Of a stretch of 64,000 nucleotides of DNA, positions 1 to 20,280 are shown one piece after another. Under the pieces are notes generated by a model. That model worked only from the letters and a program-made list of their open reading frames with translations, made no database searches and was not told the DNA's origin. Within the stretch, counting starts at the first letter, position 1, and each line of letters begins with the position of its first letter. Both the position numbers and the translations under genes were made by a program. This DNA is from Eopsaltria australis (Eukaryota; Chordata; Aves; Passeriformes; Petroicidae), in NCBI GenBank assembly GCA_034509425.1, contig JAVTVJ010000566.1:1784953-1848952 (forward strand), in the 5' to 3' direction.

Positions 1-8365
<8,365 letters not shown>

Positions 8366-8581
8366 CTTCACCCGCTTGCCCTGGATCTCCAGGCTCTTCA
8401 TGGTGAAGTCCACGCCGATGGTGCTGCCCTGCCGCTCGGCGAAGGCCCCGGTCTTGAAGCGCTGCACCAGGCAGGTCTTGCCCACGCTGGCGTCGCCGAT
8501 CAGCACCAGCTTGAAGAGGAAGTCGTAGCCTTCCTCGGGGTCGGGGTCGGGGCCGGCGCCCAGCGCGGCCACTCCGGGCAT
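8366..8581 (-). CDS. RAB43: RAB43 exon 1 (start codon, P-loop, switch I)
   Basis: The first coding exon holds 72 codons ending in phase 0 at a GTGAGC donor (8360-8365). It begins [10 protein letters not shown], followed by an acidic and proline-rich stretch and [13 protein letters not shown]. The P-loop GDASVGKT is at residues 29-36. The switch I / effector segment [16 protein letters not shown] follows, and the exon ends IQGKRVK and joins exon 2 at LQIWDTAG without a frame change. The ATG at 8581 is chosen because the Rab fold follows directly; the same frame stays open far upstream only because the flank is GC-rich repeat with few stops. The N-terminal extension before the GTPase core is short, as is usual for RAB43. 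The exon sits in a CpG island. Product: a GTP-binding membrane-traffic regulator. Confidence 0.95.
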
Positions 8582-8659
8582 GGCGGGGCGAGCTCCGGCC
8601 TCCGCCCGCGGCCGAGGGCAGCCGGCTCTGCCCTGCCCTGCCCAGCCCCGGCCTGCGCA

Positions 8660-9180
8660 GCGCCCGCCCGGCACCGCACCGGGACCGCCCCGCTCCGCCC
8701 CGGGACCGCCCCGCTCCTCCCGGGACCGCCCCGGGACTGCCCCTGTCTCTGGGACCGCCCTGGGACCGCTCCCTGCCTGCCTGGGACTGCGCTGGGACCG
8801 CCCTGGGACTGCCCTGCTCTCCCGGCACTGCCTCACTGCCCTGAGACTGCCCGCCCGGGACCGCACCGGGACCGCCCGGGACCGCCCCGCTGCCGCCCGG
8901 ACTGCCCCGCCCGCCCGGCACCGGGGGACCCCGCCCTCCCGCTCTCCGCCCGCCGCACCGCACTGCCGGACCGCCCCTCCGCCCGGGGGACACCGGGGGA
9001 CCCCTGGGACCGCCCTGCCCCCGGGGACCCCCTGCCGCCCGGACCGCACCGGGACCGCCCCGGGACCGCCCCGCTCCGCCCGGGACCGCCCCGCTCCGCC
9101 CGGGACCGCACCGGGACCGCCCCGGGACCGCCCCGCTCCGCCCGGGACCGCCCCTGCCCGGCCCGGTCCAGCCCGGCCCT
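8660..9180. repeat. GC-rich minisatellite upstream of RAB43 (CGGGACCGCCCCGCTCCGCC-type units)
   Basis: About 500 bp consist of imperfect repeats of roughly 10- and 20-bp units such as CGGGACCGCCCCGCTCCGCC, with variants ending in ACTGCC. The best-preserved copies are at 8690-8740 and 9040-9160. It starts about 80 bp upstream of the RAB43 ATG on the minus strand, so it probably overlaps the 5' UTR or core promoter. Long open frames on both strands here result from a lack of stop codons in this repeat. Confidence 0.85.
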
Positions 9181-9309
9181 GCCTGCTTCGGCACCGCCCC
9201 GGTACCGCCCGCGGCCGGGCTGTGGCGGCTCCGAGCGGGGTTCGAGTGCCCGGGACCGGGCTGCGGGGCTCGGTCACTGCCCGGGCACAGCCGGACCGGC
9301 AGCGCTGAG

Positions 9310-9645
9310 CAAGGATCGGGCACTGCCCCGGATCACCCCGGACCGGCGGCTCCCAGCGGGGATCGGGCACTGCCCCGGTCCTGAGGCTCCGAGCAGGGAT
9401 CGGCCACTGCCCCGGGTCACTGCCCGGGCACACCCAGACCGGCGGCTCCAAGCAGGGATCGGTCGCTGCTCGGGATCGGGCACTGCTCGGGATCGGGCAC
9501 TGCCCATGATCGGGCACTGCTCGGGATCGGGCACTGCTCGGGGTCGGGCACTGCCCATGATCGGGCACTGCTTGGGGTCGGTCACTGCTCGGGATCGGGC
9601 ACTGCTCGGGATCGGTCACTGCTCGGGATCGGGCACTGCCCGGCC
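9310..9645. repeat. 17-bp minisatellite GATCGGGCACTGCTCGG
   Basis: A tandem array of GATCGGGCACTGCTCGG units and CCCATGATC variants. Higher-order periods of about 34-50 bp occur in the left part, where units alternate with CCGGACCGGCGGCTCC. The array is CpG-rich and forms the distal end of the RAB43 CpG island. Confidence 0.85.
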
Positions 9646-9899
9646 ACACCCGCAGGTTCCCCGTGTCGCGGTCCATCCAACACAGCCCATCATGTGTGGG
9701 CACCCAGGCGGTGAGGGCTCTGGAGGTGCTGCTGAGCTTTAATCGCTGCCCGGGTGGAGGATCTGCACATTCAGTGCAGTGTCCGTCCGCATCCTCGCTG
9801 CAGGCGATGCCTGAAGGATTTTCCTGCTTTTCTCCTGAATACTTCTTACACTGTTCCCTATATTCACAAGTATCAGCATGCATACTTGTGATGCTTTAG

Positions 9900-10320
9900 G
9901 TGATAGTTTAGCCTGGTTTCATGGTGTTTAGGAGGCCGGGAGACCAAACACCCCTGAAACCACGGAGAGTTAGAGACCAAACACCCCTGAAGCCACGTAG
10001 AGTTAGAGACCAAACACCCTGTTTTCCTGGGCCCTCAAGGTCTCCTAGTAGGACAGATTCTGTAAACTAGAAGTTAGCCCACCCAGGCCCCTTCTTGGGC
10101 CCTCCTGGTAGATATGCTAATGAGTAGAGTCTTTAATTGTACACTCGATTGGGGGGATGGGGCTTTTGCGACGCCTTCGACCTGGACGGCAGAAGCCATG
10201 GAATGGGATCCTATTAAACACCGAGGGAAACGACCCCAACCCTCTGACCGTGTCTGAGCCTTTATTTCCTAAGACCAGAAAAAGGGACAGAATTTTGCGT
10301 TGTGTTTTGCTGGGTTTGAG
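9900..10320 (+). mobile_element. Putative ERV LTR, CpG-rich, with three 33-bp U3 repeats
   Basis: This block differs in style from its surroundings. It has three tandem copies of AGACCAAACACCCCTGAA-type units at 9941, 9974 and 10007 (period 33). These are followed by a CpG-rich stretch, an ATTAAA at 10213-10218, and then a GAGCCTTTATTTCC-like segment. U3 enhancer-like repeats followed by promoter, polyadenylation and U5-like segments fit an avian retroviral LTR in plus orientation. Exact ends and target duplication could not be set. Retained CpGs suggest a fairly young insertion. It lies about 1.3 kb upstream of the RAB43 ATG, pointing away from the gene. Confidence 0.45.
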
Positions 10321-10344
10321 TATTCCTTCCACAGAAATAAACAG

Positions 10345-13000
10345 GTGCGGTCGCCACTCAGCCCTCCAGGAAGTGCAAATGGCTTGCCTTGCTGGCTGTT
10401 CACTTTCGGGTCTGAGCTGGGTGTGGTTTGTTTCCACAGGCAGGGGCCAAGGCTCAGGGCTGTGGTTTTTCACCCTTGCAAGGTCCTGTGCTGCTGAGAG
10501 ATGGCTTTGGAGTTGTTAACATCCAGCTACGTGTCTACATATACACGTGGATGTCTGTGACTGTATTAAATCACAAACTGGTTCTGTGTATTAAGATAAA
10601 TATATCTCAAATAGTCCGGAATTATTTGTGCTTTAACTGCTATCTGAATTGTCTACAAAGCAAAGTGCTCTTAAACAAATACTCTCCTTTAGATTATGTG
10701 GTAAGTCGAGATGCTAATCAAAATAAGCTTTGCTAATTAAATATGTTGACAGAGCACATTTTGTCATTCCATTCTTTGTACCAAAGGTCAGCTAAATTCC
10801 ATCCTCGTCGTTTTGGGTTATAATATTGTGAAATGAAGCTGTTTTATGGCAAATAGTGAGAGTTAAATTGTCCCATAGATGTGCAGGAGGAGAGCAACCT
10901 GATTACCTCTGAGCCAGCTTGGCTTGAATTGGCTCCAAAATCGATGCATTTTTGGGTGGCTCCATGCTTATTCCTTTTCAGATCTGAATATATATTTTTG
11001 GTGATTCATGGTAACCTTGCAGCCAAGAGCTGAGGTTTGAGTACTCAGTGAGGCTGGACCAAAGGATTTCTGTTCCTGGTAGCCTGCAACTCCTAATTCA
11101 GCACTGAATTAAGAATTAAGCCACTGAATCCTTGCATATTGATCAGCCAGGAAAGAAAAGGTGTTCAAGAGGAAATAAGACATCACTGTGCCTGTGATTT
11201 CATGCTAATTATATTTTCAGAGCTGAGAAAAACACTTCAGGAAATTTAGGTTAGTTAGGAGGAAGTGTTGGTAGAGATGTCAGTCTTTAATATTTATAAT
11301 TCATTGTATCACCTCGTTTTAATGGAAAACTAAAGGTGCTACTTCGATGAAGACAGTTATAAATCAGATATTTCATTATCCTTGCTAGAGATCATTGCAA
11401 ACATTTTTCTATTAGCCATTATTGTTGCTGCTTGTCATCGTGAGCCTTTAACTGCTTTAAAATAAAGAATTCCCCAAACAAAGCCCACAAATTGTCACAT
11501 TATATTGTTAGGCTCATGTGAGGGATCTGTGATGAATAAAGGATCTTGTGATGAGTTCTCTCACGTTGTGAAAGCTGCAAGCAGTGGTTTGAGTGTTAAA
11601 ACATCTGGTTTTCTTTGATTAATCGCCAGACTCCATCAGGGTAAACACCTGTTCCATGCAAAGAGCAGGAAATACAAAATGGGTTTGAGTCAATTCCAGT
11701 TTGTATGTGGGTGTATTTGAGATTGATTCATCAGAGAAGAGCAGAGAGTGCTAGAAACACTCCCTAGTAGCCTCTCATAGTACTACTCTAGTAGTACCTG
11801 GAAAACCTAAAACCTGGGAGAAAACCACCTAAGCTGGCCTTAGTCACATTTTCCTTTTCTCTCAGGTCAATAGAAGTGAAATTCCAGCTCCACCAGACTG
11901 AGCTGCAGAGCCCTGGGTGCAGCTGGAAGGTTCTTGATGATTCCCACCGTGGATTTGGGAGTGGGACTGGGTTGTGTTTCAAAGCAGCTGCTGAAGGCTT
12001 GAAGTTAAAAAGGAGATGAGTGACATTCTGACCTTCTAAATGAACACCTACAGTGATAGAAAAAGCACAAGGAAGACCCTGAAATCTGTTCCACTCTCTC
12101 CTGTTTGAAGGAGCTGAGGGCAGGGGTTCCAAGTAAATTCTGTAACTCTGTGCAGACACAGTGAATTTATTGAATTCTCTGCAGTAGCAAGAACTCATTC
12201 TTCCATTCATAACTTCCAGTGGGGATGTAGAACAATCAGCAAAATTGTTCATGAAAACCAAGATGATTTGAGTTATGGCTTGGCGGGCACATGGTTTATA
12301 TTGTGTTCCAAGAGAAATTTCCCAGCAAATTTCAACATTTTGAATTTACAATGCAGGCATCTCATTTGATGTGGTAATTCCCCATTTGTGGTACAGCCTC
12401 TCCCTGGTTAGATTTTGATTAAGAGAATGTTTGAGCATCTGTAGCTCTTGATAGAATTTTATGGCCTGCTGATTTTACAGCTGAGTCAGCTGGAATGGAC
12501 TGAGTTCTTTCAGACAGCACAAGTAGTGATACACTGTAATTTATTTTAAAAGCATTTATTGTAATTTCTTTTAGAAGAGAGCATTTGTTAAATAGTTACA
12601 TGATCACTTTTTATAAGAAATATAATATATGCAAAATTACTTATTTGGGGGTTTTTGGTTGTTTTTTTTTAAAGTAATAAAACTATGTTCCCATACTCAG
12701 CATTACCCCATAGATTTGATGCATAAATTCTTACTTATGCAAATTAAATCAGACATGCTCTGTGACTCTTGAGTTTCTGAAAGCAAACTGCTCTCGTTCC
12801 AGTCTTAAAATATTTTTAATATTTTGAGCTTTCCTTCCTGAGGAGAGCACCCAAGTGTTTGTGTTTACAGGAGAGACAACATTTTGTCCTCTCTGGATGG
12901 GGTGTGGGTCTTTTAACTCACTCAGAGAGCTGACAGGAAGGGATGGGTGTTTTGAAGGCCATCAACTGTACAGGAATACAGGAATTCCTGCTGGCAGCCC
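10345..13000. other. Intergenic DNA without a recognised gene
   Basis: AT-rich sequence between the RAB43 promoter and the large LTR-like element. Open frames on both strands are short or lack domain-like composition; the longest, about 157 codons at 11788-12261 on the minus strand, shows no motif I recognise. No RNA gene or tandem array is evident. Confidence 0.6.
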
Positions 13001-13005
13001 CTTGT

Positions 13006-14719
13006 TGTGGTTTAGAGGTTTGGGGATCAAAATTAGGTATAAATATTAATTTTGTAGTTAAGATTATTTGATTTTGTTGCAAGATAAGGATTAATAGTAG
13101 GCAAAGCAGGCTTATACTTTAAGGAATACAAAAAGGAATTTTATTAACAGACTTAAAATAGGAATAATAATCAGGCATTAACACTAAACCTTTTTCAACA
13201 GTCTTTTCCCCTCCCCACTTTTTCTGTGTTCTTTCTTACTGACCATACAAAAGGTAACACTTCAACTTACAGTTAATCTACTACCTCTGGAACAAAACAG
13301 GTTTTTAGATTTATGTAGAGAGAGAAGCTTTCTTTTGTTTTATCATGTTGACTCCCATAGGAAACAGTTTCCATGGTTATTAGCTTTCCAGCAAGCAACC
13401 CTCCCCTTGAAGGGAGGCATTTGCTTCTCCAGATCCCTTCCCATTTCAGTAGCTTTCCCAGGGCCACACCAATGGACATATGATGGTCATTGAAGTGTTC
13501 TTTTTGAGAGTGAATGTTTCTATTACAGTGGCAATGACATCCCCTTACTTCATCATCAGCAACACGAGTCTTCTTCTACTGTTTTCTGGGGTGAGGAAAG
13601 AAAAATCTTCTACACAAAAGTCTCAGTCTACTGCTTACAACTTAGAACATTACATTCCCTTTTTCTCACCTCTTTTAGACCATTATTCATATATTACAGG
13701 GTATATTACAGCTAACTTTATCAACATGTTTTTACAAAAGAACTTTCAGCATTGAAGCACTCCTCATCTCTTCCTTCATTGAAAATAAGCTTAGTTATAC
13801 TCATTAACTTAAAGTCTCTATGCTGTACTTTTTGTAGGTGCCTTCATTCTTGTGCTCTGTGTGGAAGAGAGAAATTAATGCCCCCAAAATCTCATTTTGA
13901 TATTGGAAAAGGAACAGTTAATTTGTCTTTCGGCTGGGCAATGGTCACGTGGCTTTAATGTTATAAATTCGTGCTTGAAGTAGAAGAAAAAAATCCCATC
14001 TGCGCTGCCCCTCCATCTAAGCTGTGTTTTAGTCGTGGGGGCCTGGCAGGACTGTACCCGTGCTGCAAGAAGTTGATCCAGGCTTCTTTTCTGCACCCGG
14101 GGCCGCCCGGCGGGATTCACATCTGAGCTCCACGGGAGGAGCCTGGTCCGAGCTCCCTCTCTCTCTGCCTGGGGCTGCCTGGCCGGAGCCCGGTCTGAGC
14201 TCCTCTCTCTCCGCCTGGGGTCCGGCTGGAGCCCGGTCTGAGCTCCTCTCTCTCTCTCTCTCTCGTGCAGAGTTCACTGAGGGGCTACCCAGGCAGGACG
14301 CCTCCGAAGTCCATGGGGCCTGACCTCAAAACCTCTTCCCTCTGGGCCGTGCCGCGGAGAGGGGACCAGCCTGGCCCAGGCTAGGTGAATGGAGCCGGCA
14401 AAATTCCTTGGCCAGGGACAGCAGAATGAGGCAGCTCAGGTTCTCTCTCTCCCCTCTCCCTCCCCACACCATGCAGGTTGGCAGCCCCAAGCCATGTGGC
14501 CTGGGGTGACCTTACCCAGCTCCGGCACAGAGATGGAGAGCGACTTCTTTCCTCAGCAAACCAGAAGCCTCCAAGAGCTTCTTCAGGTGTTCTCTTGGTT
14601 ATTATGAGTTTTTAGGTAGGTGGAGTTTTATGCTGGCTACCTCATTTCTGACTCCATTTCCTCTTTCTGCACCGGGAATTTTTAACAGCAATTATCCCAT
14701 GATACCCCTCTTTCCCACA
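13006..14719. mobile_element. 1.7-kb LTR-like element with inverted ends
   Basis: The left end reads TGTGGTTTAGAGG and the right end, reverse-complemented, reads TGTGGGAAAGAGG, giving TG...CA termini in a 13-bp imperfect inverted repeat. The flanks CTTGT (13001-13005) and TTTGT (14720-14724) form a 5-bp target duplication with one mismatch. Inside are an E-box CACGTG (13946), TATAAA (13962-13967) and a GC-rich, CpG-containing segment with three roughly 45-bp CT-rich repeats. On the minus strand AATAAA occurs at about 13142, 137 bp from the left end, so the orientation is uncertain. No gag or pol sequence is present. Best read as a long solo LTR. Confidence 0.6.
14129..14270. repeat. Triplicated CT-rich unit inside the 1.7-kb LTR-like element
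   Basis: Three consecutive copies share the core GGAGCCCGGTCTGAGCTCC followed by a CT run and GCCTGGGG, with a period of about 43-47 bp. The last copy ends in a longer (CT)n tract at about 14244-14266. Confidence 0.8.
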
Positions 14720-14724
14720 TTTGT

Positions 14725-17700
14725 GTTGTGTGTGAGCAGGAATTGGAGATAAGCACATGGATAGAGATGCTTTTTAAGGTAACGGTAAGAAATGTTTAAT
14801 TGGGAAGCCTCCCATTGTTAGAGTGGGATTTTCCTTATGGACTCTTTTCCATTTTCAGCCCCTTGTCCTTCAGAGCTGCAGTGGTCCCAGTACTTGGAGG
14901 ACTCCTGGAACCTCAGAAAATAATGTCACTTTGGCCTATTCCAGCAGAAATTTTGCCTCTGCCTGGTGTTCTGTTTCTGTAGGAGCACAAGTGGCACCAA
15001 AGCTGTCAAGTTATAAGGAAATTACTGGCAAATAAACAGGGATTAATTCAGGTTCCAAAACTTCTCCAACCATGGATTTGTATTGAGTATTTCTCCTTCT
15101 GAGCCTGCAGAGCCTACCCTTGCTCTCAGAAAAACTGAGGATGTCTCCCTCGTGGTGACTCCCAGCAATGGAATGGTGGGAGTGGAATGGTTTCTGTTCT
15201 GCAGCTGTTCAGCAAAGTCTGTGACTCTGCCGTGTGTGACGTGTTCCTCACCCTGCACAGGTGTCAGGGTTGTTATCAGCCAAGTTTCAGAACAAGCTGG
15301 GAATAACAAAAAAACCCTGTAATTGTATTCATGAAGTTTTCCAAGTTCGGCATTTTGAGTGTTAGAAGCTGTAAGTCATTTCCAGTTCCTTTCAGATGAC
15401 TCAGTTGTGCAGACTGGCCTCTTTGTCACTTGAAATACTTTATTCACATACACAGCTTAACCATATGAATGAATGAATGAATGAATGAATGAATGAATGA
15501 ATGAATGAATGAATGAAGTGCAAATCCTCCTCTGCTTGGCTTCTGAAGGCTTTTATCAATCTCAGTCACTCATCCTTTCCCTTGTCTGTGCTCTGTAGAG
15601 GATGAGGGGCAGTCATTGCAGGGGTTTTATCTCAGAGTGTGAGGACACACACACACAGCACTTCAGAGCCAATTACAGAGCTCATTTCTTAAACACAGCT
15701 GCTAATCATTCTCAAACACCAAAGAGTGGCTGATGGAACCAAGCCCCGTGTTTTATTTGGCCAATCCTCACAGCCAGTCCCTCTGTTTTGGGTGTCTGTG
15801 CAGCTCCCTGAGCTCCTTGGTGACTGCACCACCTTGGTTGTGGCTGAACTTTCAGGAGTGCAAGGACAGGGAGTTTTTGGGTGCCTTGAACAGCATTTGC
15901 ACCCACCAGGATTCCTGCCTGGAATTCCCAGTGCAGCAGAGTGCAGGGGACTGGGATTTACCAGCTGTCCATTAAATGCTGCAAAGTGCTCAAGACTCAG
16001 CAAAGAAACACCTGAAAATCTGCAGCATTTTCTGGCTCTTCGTTCTTTTTATCAGACATTTCAAAATCTGGGCTTTCATTCTCCTCGTGTCTGGTTGGGT
16101 TCCCCTGATACTGTCATGATAGTTGGATTTTTTGAGGGTATCTTATCCCTGGTACAGATTGCTGAGGGAGCTCAAGTTATTTTAATATATTTGGGCCTTT
16201 AAAAATTACGATGCTGAACACCAGTTAGGGAGGAGAATGATAAGGAAAAAGACCCACAAAGGGATTTGATTTCATTATTTTGTTTTACTTAATATACGTT
16301 ATTTTCCTTTTTTGTTTTATCACACTTCGATAGGATGAAGCCATAGTACAAAGCTGATAGTCTAATTTGAATTTGCTTTAAAGTTCATCGTGACTTTAGG
16401 AGAACAGAAGAAATGAAACCTCAGTCAAGTTTCAATACAAATGTCGAGCTGTGACTTTGGGAGTTGTAGCAGCAGAAAGCTCCAGGCATGTCTAAAAACG
16501 ATTAATCACAGTGAAGAAAACAAATGGAGATTGCATTGCCCAGTGTGCAGAATTATAATAACTTCAGGTTTCTGCCAATAGAAAACAATTTATGTCTTGC
16601 ACCCTCTGACACTTCAGGACAGAAAATTTGTGTGCAGAGTCTGGGAAGAGCTGGCAGTGATTGGCAGCTTGTCTGGAGCATCTCAGCCCATCACTGAGGT
16701 CTTGGAAAGGCTGACAAACTTCAGGGAACTTCTGTCTCTGTGGCATTTTAGCAGCCACTAGGTGCCAATGTTGGTCCAGCCTCAGAGCACTCAGCCAGAG
16801 CAGTGACTGGAGGCAGAGGAATCCCTCTGGGGGCTCCCAGTTTTTGCTGTGCACGATTTGTGTCCTTTCACTGCCCCTTTCCTTCAGGCTGTGATCGCTG
16901 CTGGTTTCGTTTCAGTCTTTCCATCATTCAGCTTTTGGTAAAAGCATCTGAAAATTAAATTAGTGGTGTCTTGCAAACTCAGGGGAGTCAAAAATCCCCT
17001 CAGTTCTAAGGGAAATAAAAAATCCCCTCAGTTCTAAGGGCTCTGCTGTCCTGAGGGCAACTTCTTGTGCTGTGGCCATTGCCACGTTCCTCTGCTTTAC
17101 TGCTGCTGGTGGGAGAGGGTTGCAAAGGTGGGTTTTATTTGGATGTGTCAGGTTCCACAGCCCTCCTCCGTGGCCATAAGAGGCAATCCATGAACCCTTG
17201 TCAGAAAATACATTGGTTAAGAGGTAAAACCCTTTTGACCCCTGAAGAGGAGACAAGAAAGATGGTTCAAGGAGAAAAGGGAGGCTGCAATCCATCCCTG
17301 CCAACAGTCCCTTCCCTGGAGATCAAGGTCATTTCAGAAAGGGCTTAATTTGAATTTTTTCCCCCTTGGACTAAGATTAATGTTCTGTATTTTTGTAGCC
17401 CTATTCCTTAATATTATTCTGAGGGAAGAGGTTTCAATCCACTTTTCCCAGGGACTGTCTTGATGCAGAAAAAAAGTTCAATTTTAACAACTCTGGATTG
17501 TCAGAGCACTGGATGCCTGCTGGTCAGACAAGCCAAGCCAAATGAAATCTGAACAAAATTCTGCCAGGCACATCCCATTTCTTTTGCTTAAAATGAAGAT
17601 GCCAGCTCAGGCAGTGGCTGTGATATCACTGGGGTGAACTTTGGGAAGTGCTGCTAGGGAGGGCACTGGAGAGGCCACATCAGGAGCAAACTGCCCCTGG

Positions 17701-19786
17701 GAAGCAGCTCAGGATACGTATCAGGCATGTGGCCACTGTGAAACTGGAAAATTTGTTGTCACACCCCTATTATTGAGTGCAATCTGAGTTTCACTGGAGC
17801 CAATGTAATGGCAAAATATTTACGTGGGTTCTAGCAACAGAGCTGCAGCACTCTGGGAAATGGTTTTGTGCTCTGGAGAGAAAATGCATTAAGATAAATA
17901 AACTTGTTGAGATAAACTTTGCATTACTAAGCATTGCAGTAAACTCAGCACCATCAAAGGAGTCATTAGGTAGGAATTGTTGATATTTCATTGCTGACAT
18001 TTCACCTGTCGGCAGCAAAATAAAATCCTGTAATTGAGGTATAAATCCTTACATGCAGGTGTGTGGACCTTAAGAATCCAGAAAAAACAGCAGTTTCATG
18101 AAGCCTCAAATTCTATTTTAATAATTCCCCAAACAGAGCATTTGAACAGAAACCAGCATGAGAATGAATGTGTAATTAATTCTAATTAATGCTAGTTAAT
18201 TTACAACACAAGAATGGCAGTACAGACCAAGCATCAGCCTGTTTCACTGATTCTGGGTGTATTTTGTACATTGAATTAGTGTTTAGTTCTTACACTTTAT
18301 GCTTCCTAGTTCAAAAATAGAAGAAATTTCCTGTTCACCTGAGGTAATCCTTATTTTTTTCTGGTCTTATTAAGCTAGGAATAGTCTTGGTTTTCTACTG
18401 TTCGAAATTTTTTCTTGGGTGAGTTTTTCTCTTTTCATTGGACACTTTGAATGCAGTTCCATATCTGGCCAGAGCAAGCAGAAGGTGTGCAGCTAAAATG
18501 GAAAATTACTGTCATTGTGCGACCTATGTCTTCTGCCATAGCTCGGATTTAACTGAACACAAAGAAATATTTTACTTTGCATTACTCATTTTCTGCCTAG
18601 TTGAATTCTTTGAGAGGGAGCACTAAATCTGAACCCTTAAATGCACAGCTGCTTAAGCAAATGATAAATACAGAACAAGCTCGTTAACTTTGCAGTGCAT
18701 TTTGTTCCTGGGAGCTAAGCTGTGCTTAGTCTCTAGCATGAATTTAGTGTGAATTAATTTTAGGACAGATTTACAGTCAGAATCCTCTCAGGTTAGATAT
18801 GAATGTGAGCCCGTGGAGAGGTGTAAATTCAAATCTACTTCCTAAACTCACTTACACTTTCAAAAAGGCTGCCAGGACAGAAAAATTCCATGTATCCACC
18901 TCATGGAGCTGCCCAGAGCTGCTGGGAAAGGCTGGGCTGATTCTCAAAGTGTGAGAGGCTCCAGGGTGAAACAACTGTTTTCAGATTGCTTCCTCTTTGC
19001 TTTGTGAGGGGGGAAAAAAAGCTGTCGAGTACACTTAGATCTCATTTATCATTTAACCTTCACCTGCAGGATGTGGGATTTGAAACACATCAGAAATTTA
19101 TGTTGTTAAAACACCAGCATCCTTAGAAGCTGAGGTGGGGTGGAAATCAAGCAAATTCAGTGACTCCACACCAGTAGTGAGTACTTTTAGTGACAATATT
19201 GTGATTTTACTCTGAACAAGCATCTCTTCTAAAATAATTTCCATCACAGGCATGCACTTGTGCTTCTCTTTGGCAAGCAGAGCCTCTGCCAGGGCAGGAG
19301 GGCTCGAGTTGGCTCCTCTTGGATTGAAGATGCTGGCAGCTGCCACTGCCCTGTGCAGGCAGGAGGAAGGTGGGTATTTTCCACTAAAAATGAAAATAAA
19401 AAATAAATAAAAAAAAGCAGGAGTATCGAGTGTCCGTGGCAACGCCACTGTTTTTCCCACCCGCTCAGCTCCACCCTTGGCACTTTTTGGGCAGCTCCTC
19501 CCCAGCCTCCCCTGCTCCTGCCGGAGCTCCAGTGACCTCAGCAGCTCCCGCTGCCCAGGGACAATTTGTGCTGTTGTTTTCTTGCTGGATTTGGAAATTC
19601 TTCTGTCTTGAGAACGAGCAGAAGTGCTTTAATTCTTAAGTACCAGCCTAATTGAGGTGCAGAAAGCAGCATTTGTAGCTGGCATCAGCAGTCAGCCCCA
19701 GAGGAGTGACAGCAGGGATGCAAAGCCAGGCTTGGAGCTGGACTCCACAAGGCAGAGCCACTCTTACTGGGCAGAGCTCAGCTCGT
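14725..19786. other. Intergenic DNA without a recognised gene
   Basis: No coding exon, RNA gene or identifiable transposon was recognised. Local structure consists of the GAAT microsatellite and a 28-bp duplication (AAATCCCCTCAGTTCTAAGG twice, 16991-17040). Open frames of 90-160 codons at 15.7-16.2 kb lack domain-like composition and overlap each other on both strands. Confidence 0.6.
15466..15517. repeat. (GAAT)n microsatellite
   Basis: About thirteen uninterrupted copies of the tetranucleotide GAAT. Confidence 0.98.
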
Positions 19787-20280
19787 ATATTTTATTTTAT
19801 TTTATTTTATTTTATTTTATTTTATTTTATTTTATTTTATTTTATTTTATTTTATTTATTTTATTTTATTTTATTTATTTTATTTTATTTTTTATTTTTA
19901 TTATTTTATTTATTTTTATTTCATTTTATTTTAATTTATTTTAATTTTATTTTATTCTTTATTCTATTTATTTTATTCTGTATTATATTTTATTTATTTT
20001 TATTATATGTTATATTTTATATGTTATATTTTTATGTTATATTATTTTTTATTTTTTATTTTTTATTTTTTATTTATATTTTATATTTGTATTTTATTCA
20101 ATTTATTTTATTGCATATTTTATATTTTAATTTTATTTTTATTTTTTATTTCTTATTTATTATTTCTAATTTTTTATTTTAATTTTTAATTTTTTTTATT
20201 TTTTAATTTTTATTTATTTTTTATTTTTAAAATTTAATTAAATTAAATTAGATTCGATTTGTTGTATTATATTTTAATTA
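19787..20280. repeat. (TTTTA)n-rich AT tract of about 490 bp
   Basis: It begins as a nearly pure run of TTTTA pentamers (19787-19855) and decays into interrupted TTTA, TTTTTA and TATA variants up to 20280. The plus-strand open frames across it, rich in Phe, Leu, Ile and Tyr, are products of the repeat. Confidence 0.97.

Noticed and set aside
19706..20182. A 158-codon Phe/Leu/Ile/Tyr-rich plus-strand frame resembling a membrane protein
   Set aside because: It is the direct translation of the (TTTTA)n tract.
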